Origin: Variovorax paradoxus EPS
GTDB taxonomy: Bacteria; Pseudomonadota; Gammaproteobacteria; Burkholderiales; Burkholderiaceae_C
DNA: 64,000 nt
Reading direction: 5' to 3'
Assembly (NCBI RefSeq): GCF_000184745.1
Contig: NC_014931.1
Span: 2,108,001 to 2,172,000 of the forward strand
In this document: positions 63,317 to 64,000 of the stretch, piece after piece
Layout of the letters: each line of letters starts with the position of its first letter
Position numbering within the stretch: the stretch's first letter is position 1
Translations under genes and position numbers: made by a program
The notes under the pieces: generated by a model
The model's database searches: none
Seen by the model: only the letters and a program-made list of their open reading frames with translations
What the model was told of the DNA's origin: nothing

Positions 63317-63555
63317 GCAAGGCGACGCGCACGGCGCGCCAGCTGCAAGAGATCCTGATTGAGCGCATCGAATCGCTGCCGGGCTTGGCCGGGCAGGTCA
63401 CCGACGTGCATCTCGGCGGCGTGCGATGGACGGATGGAGGCGAGGGCGGCCCGACGTGGACGGTGCCGATCCTTCGCGACCGCGATCAGCACCGGCCCGA
63501 CATTGCGCGCGTCATCAAGCAGGCGCAGATGGAATTCGACCTCGACGAGGATTGA
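63313..63555 (+). CDS. Hypothetical element protein
   Basis: The ATG at 63313 overlaps the upstream stop (ATGA). The 80-residue protein has a helical start (TARQLQEILIERIESLPGLA) and an acidic end (AQMEFDLDED). No family is recognised. Coupling to the preceding gene supports real coding. Confidence 0.65.
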   Translation: MSKATRTARQLQEILIERIESLPGLAGQVTDVHLGGVRWTDGGEGGPTWTVPILRDRDQHRPDIARVIKQAQMEFDLDED

Positions 63556-63557
63556 GG

Positions 63558-63755
63558 TCATGCCGTGCCCGCCTCCTGCGGGCTAGCCGTCGGCTCGGGA
63601 TCACCGCAGATCCAGACCAGCGCTTTGCGCGGCAACGTGCGCTCGGCCGGGAACGGCCAGCCGGGCGTGTGTGTGCGTAGGCGCACCAGGTCGCCAGTGC
63701 GCTCAAGTTCGACGCCGAACTCATCCTTCCCCATGACCTTGTAAGTACGCGTCAT
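63558..63755 (-). CDS. Hypothetical small element protein
   Basis: The 65-residue product (MTRTYKVMGKDEFGVELERT) looks like a small beta-barrel. It overlaps the stop of the upstream HTH gene by 4 bp and converges with the plus-strand pair 2 bp away. Family and function are unknown. Confidence 0.6.
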   Translation of the reverse strand: MTRTYKVMGKDEFGVELERTGDLVRLRTHTPGWPFPAERTLPRKALVWICGDPEPTASPQEAGTA

Positions 63756-63964
63756 TGGTTTCGGACGCCTCTGGTCGATGGAGTGGCTTCAGCCGTGGCA
63801 TCGCGTAGCAGTTCCCATCCGGGGCAACCGAGCGCGGCGGCGATGCGTTCCAGCGAGGCGAGCGTCATGTTGGCGCGCAGGACCCGCGACAGCGTGCCCG
63901 TGGACCAGCGGGCACGGCGTTCGAGCTCGTTGAGGCTCATGCCGGCGGCCTTGGCACGCGTCAT
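63752..63964 (-). CDS. Cro/C1-type HTH repressor-like protein (5' end uncertain)
   Basis: The visible 70 residues contain an XRE HTH: MSLNELERRARWSTGTLSRV, then LERIAAALGCPGWELL. The frame stays open upstream to the window edge (reading VREIV just before the M), and helix 1 of the fold seems to start there, so the true start may lie beyond 64000. It may be the repressor or copy-control gene of the element. It is coupled to the next small gene. Confidence 0.72.
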   Translation of the reverse strand: MTRAKAAGMSLNELERRARWSTGTLSRVLRANMTLASLERIAAALGCPGWELLRDATAEATPSTRGVRNQ

Positions 63965-64000
63965 GACGATTTCGCGAACGGACGGCGCGACGCCGCGCTG

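Larger units (their letters stand above)
61113..64000. mobile_element. One end of an integrated element (prophage or genomic island) at tRNA-His
   Basis: The set comprises a tyrosine integrase, HNH endonuclease, DUF4224 protein, three small unknown genes and a repressor-like HTH protein, all short and tightly overlapped. Several stretches, notably 61,300-61,400 and 61,830-61,940, are markedly AT-richer than the chromosome to the left. No capsid, replication or conjugation gene is visible, so the type of element cannot be told. Confidence 0.8.

Overview
The window is high-GC bacterial DNA that reads as a Comamonadaceae (Burkholderiales, Betaproteobacteria) chromosome, most likely Variovorax or a close relative. 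Supporting signs are the dnaG-rpoD pair, an EF-P with Arg32 beside its rhamnosyltransferase EarP, a Bug-type tricarboxylate receptor, a PHA phasin with a PhaR-like box, the HU / tRNA-Val / PpiD order, and intergenic repeat families of a kind common in this group. The genus is an inference from gene content; no rRNA is present to test it.

Layout. 0-3.2 kb: the start of an HlyD-type efflux adaptor facing a CecR-like TetR regulator across a perfect 20-bp palindrome, then a phospholipase D/cardiolipin synthase-like protein and a GST. 3.2-14.4 kb: a catabolic island with a MetE-core-like protein divergent from a vanA-vanR-vanB set (Rieske O-demethylase, FadR-type regulator, reductase), two GTATAC operators between them, a repeat-rich spacer, a complete Liv-type ABC importer and a lipoprotein of the tannase/feruloyl esterase family. 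14.4-20.3 kb: DsbA-like and metallo-beta-lactamase-fold proteins, then a LysR-controlled module of HMG-CoA-lyase family enzyme, class III CoA-transferase and Bug solute receptor. 20.3-23.1 kb: a three-gene operon of Bcr/CflA exporter, HPP-CBS membrane protein and SMR exporter. 23.2-33.1 kb: an unrecognised conserved protein, rpoD, dnaG, YihY, an SDR, a phasin, a histone-deacetylase-like protein and a thioesterase. 33.1-45.8 kb: a repeat-built secreted protein, CsbD, pncB, a NhaD-like antiporter, a 2-hydroxyacid dehydrogenase, RmuC, two MFS genes (one frameshifted) with a TetR regulator, a LOG protein, EF-P and EarP. 45.9-61.2 kb: an M20 hydrolase with a frameshifted signal peptide, a lipoprotein gamma-glutamyltransferase, uvrC, pgsA, an EamA exporter, a LysR gene divergent from a fluoroacetate-dehalogenase-like/tartrate-dehydrogenase operon, HU, tRNA-Val, PpiD, small stress and membrane genes, and tRNA-His.

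From tRNA-His (61.1 kb) to the right edge is one end of an integrated element: HNH endonuclease, tyrosine integrase and DUF4224 protein in a tightly overlapped operon, small unknown genes, and a Cro/C1-type repressor. The other end lies outside the window.

The most interesting points are the methoxy-aromatic/ester island with its divergent MetE-like gene, the dehalogenase plus hydroxyacid dehydrogenase operon with its active-site residues intact, the tannase-family enzyme lacking both halves of the family's conserved disulfide, the MFS pseudogene whose promoter holds an operator in its spacer, and the tRNA-His element. Two apparent frameshifts (near 41,073 and 46,020) could be real mutations or sequencing errors.
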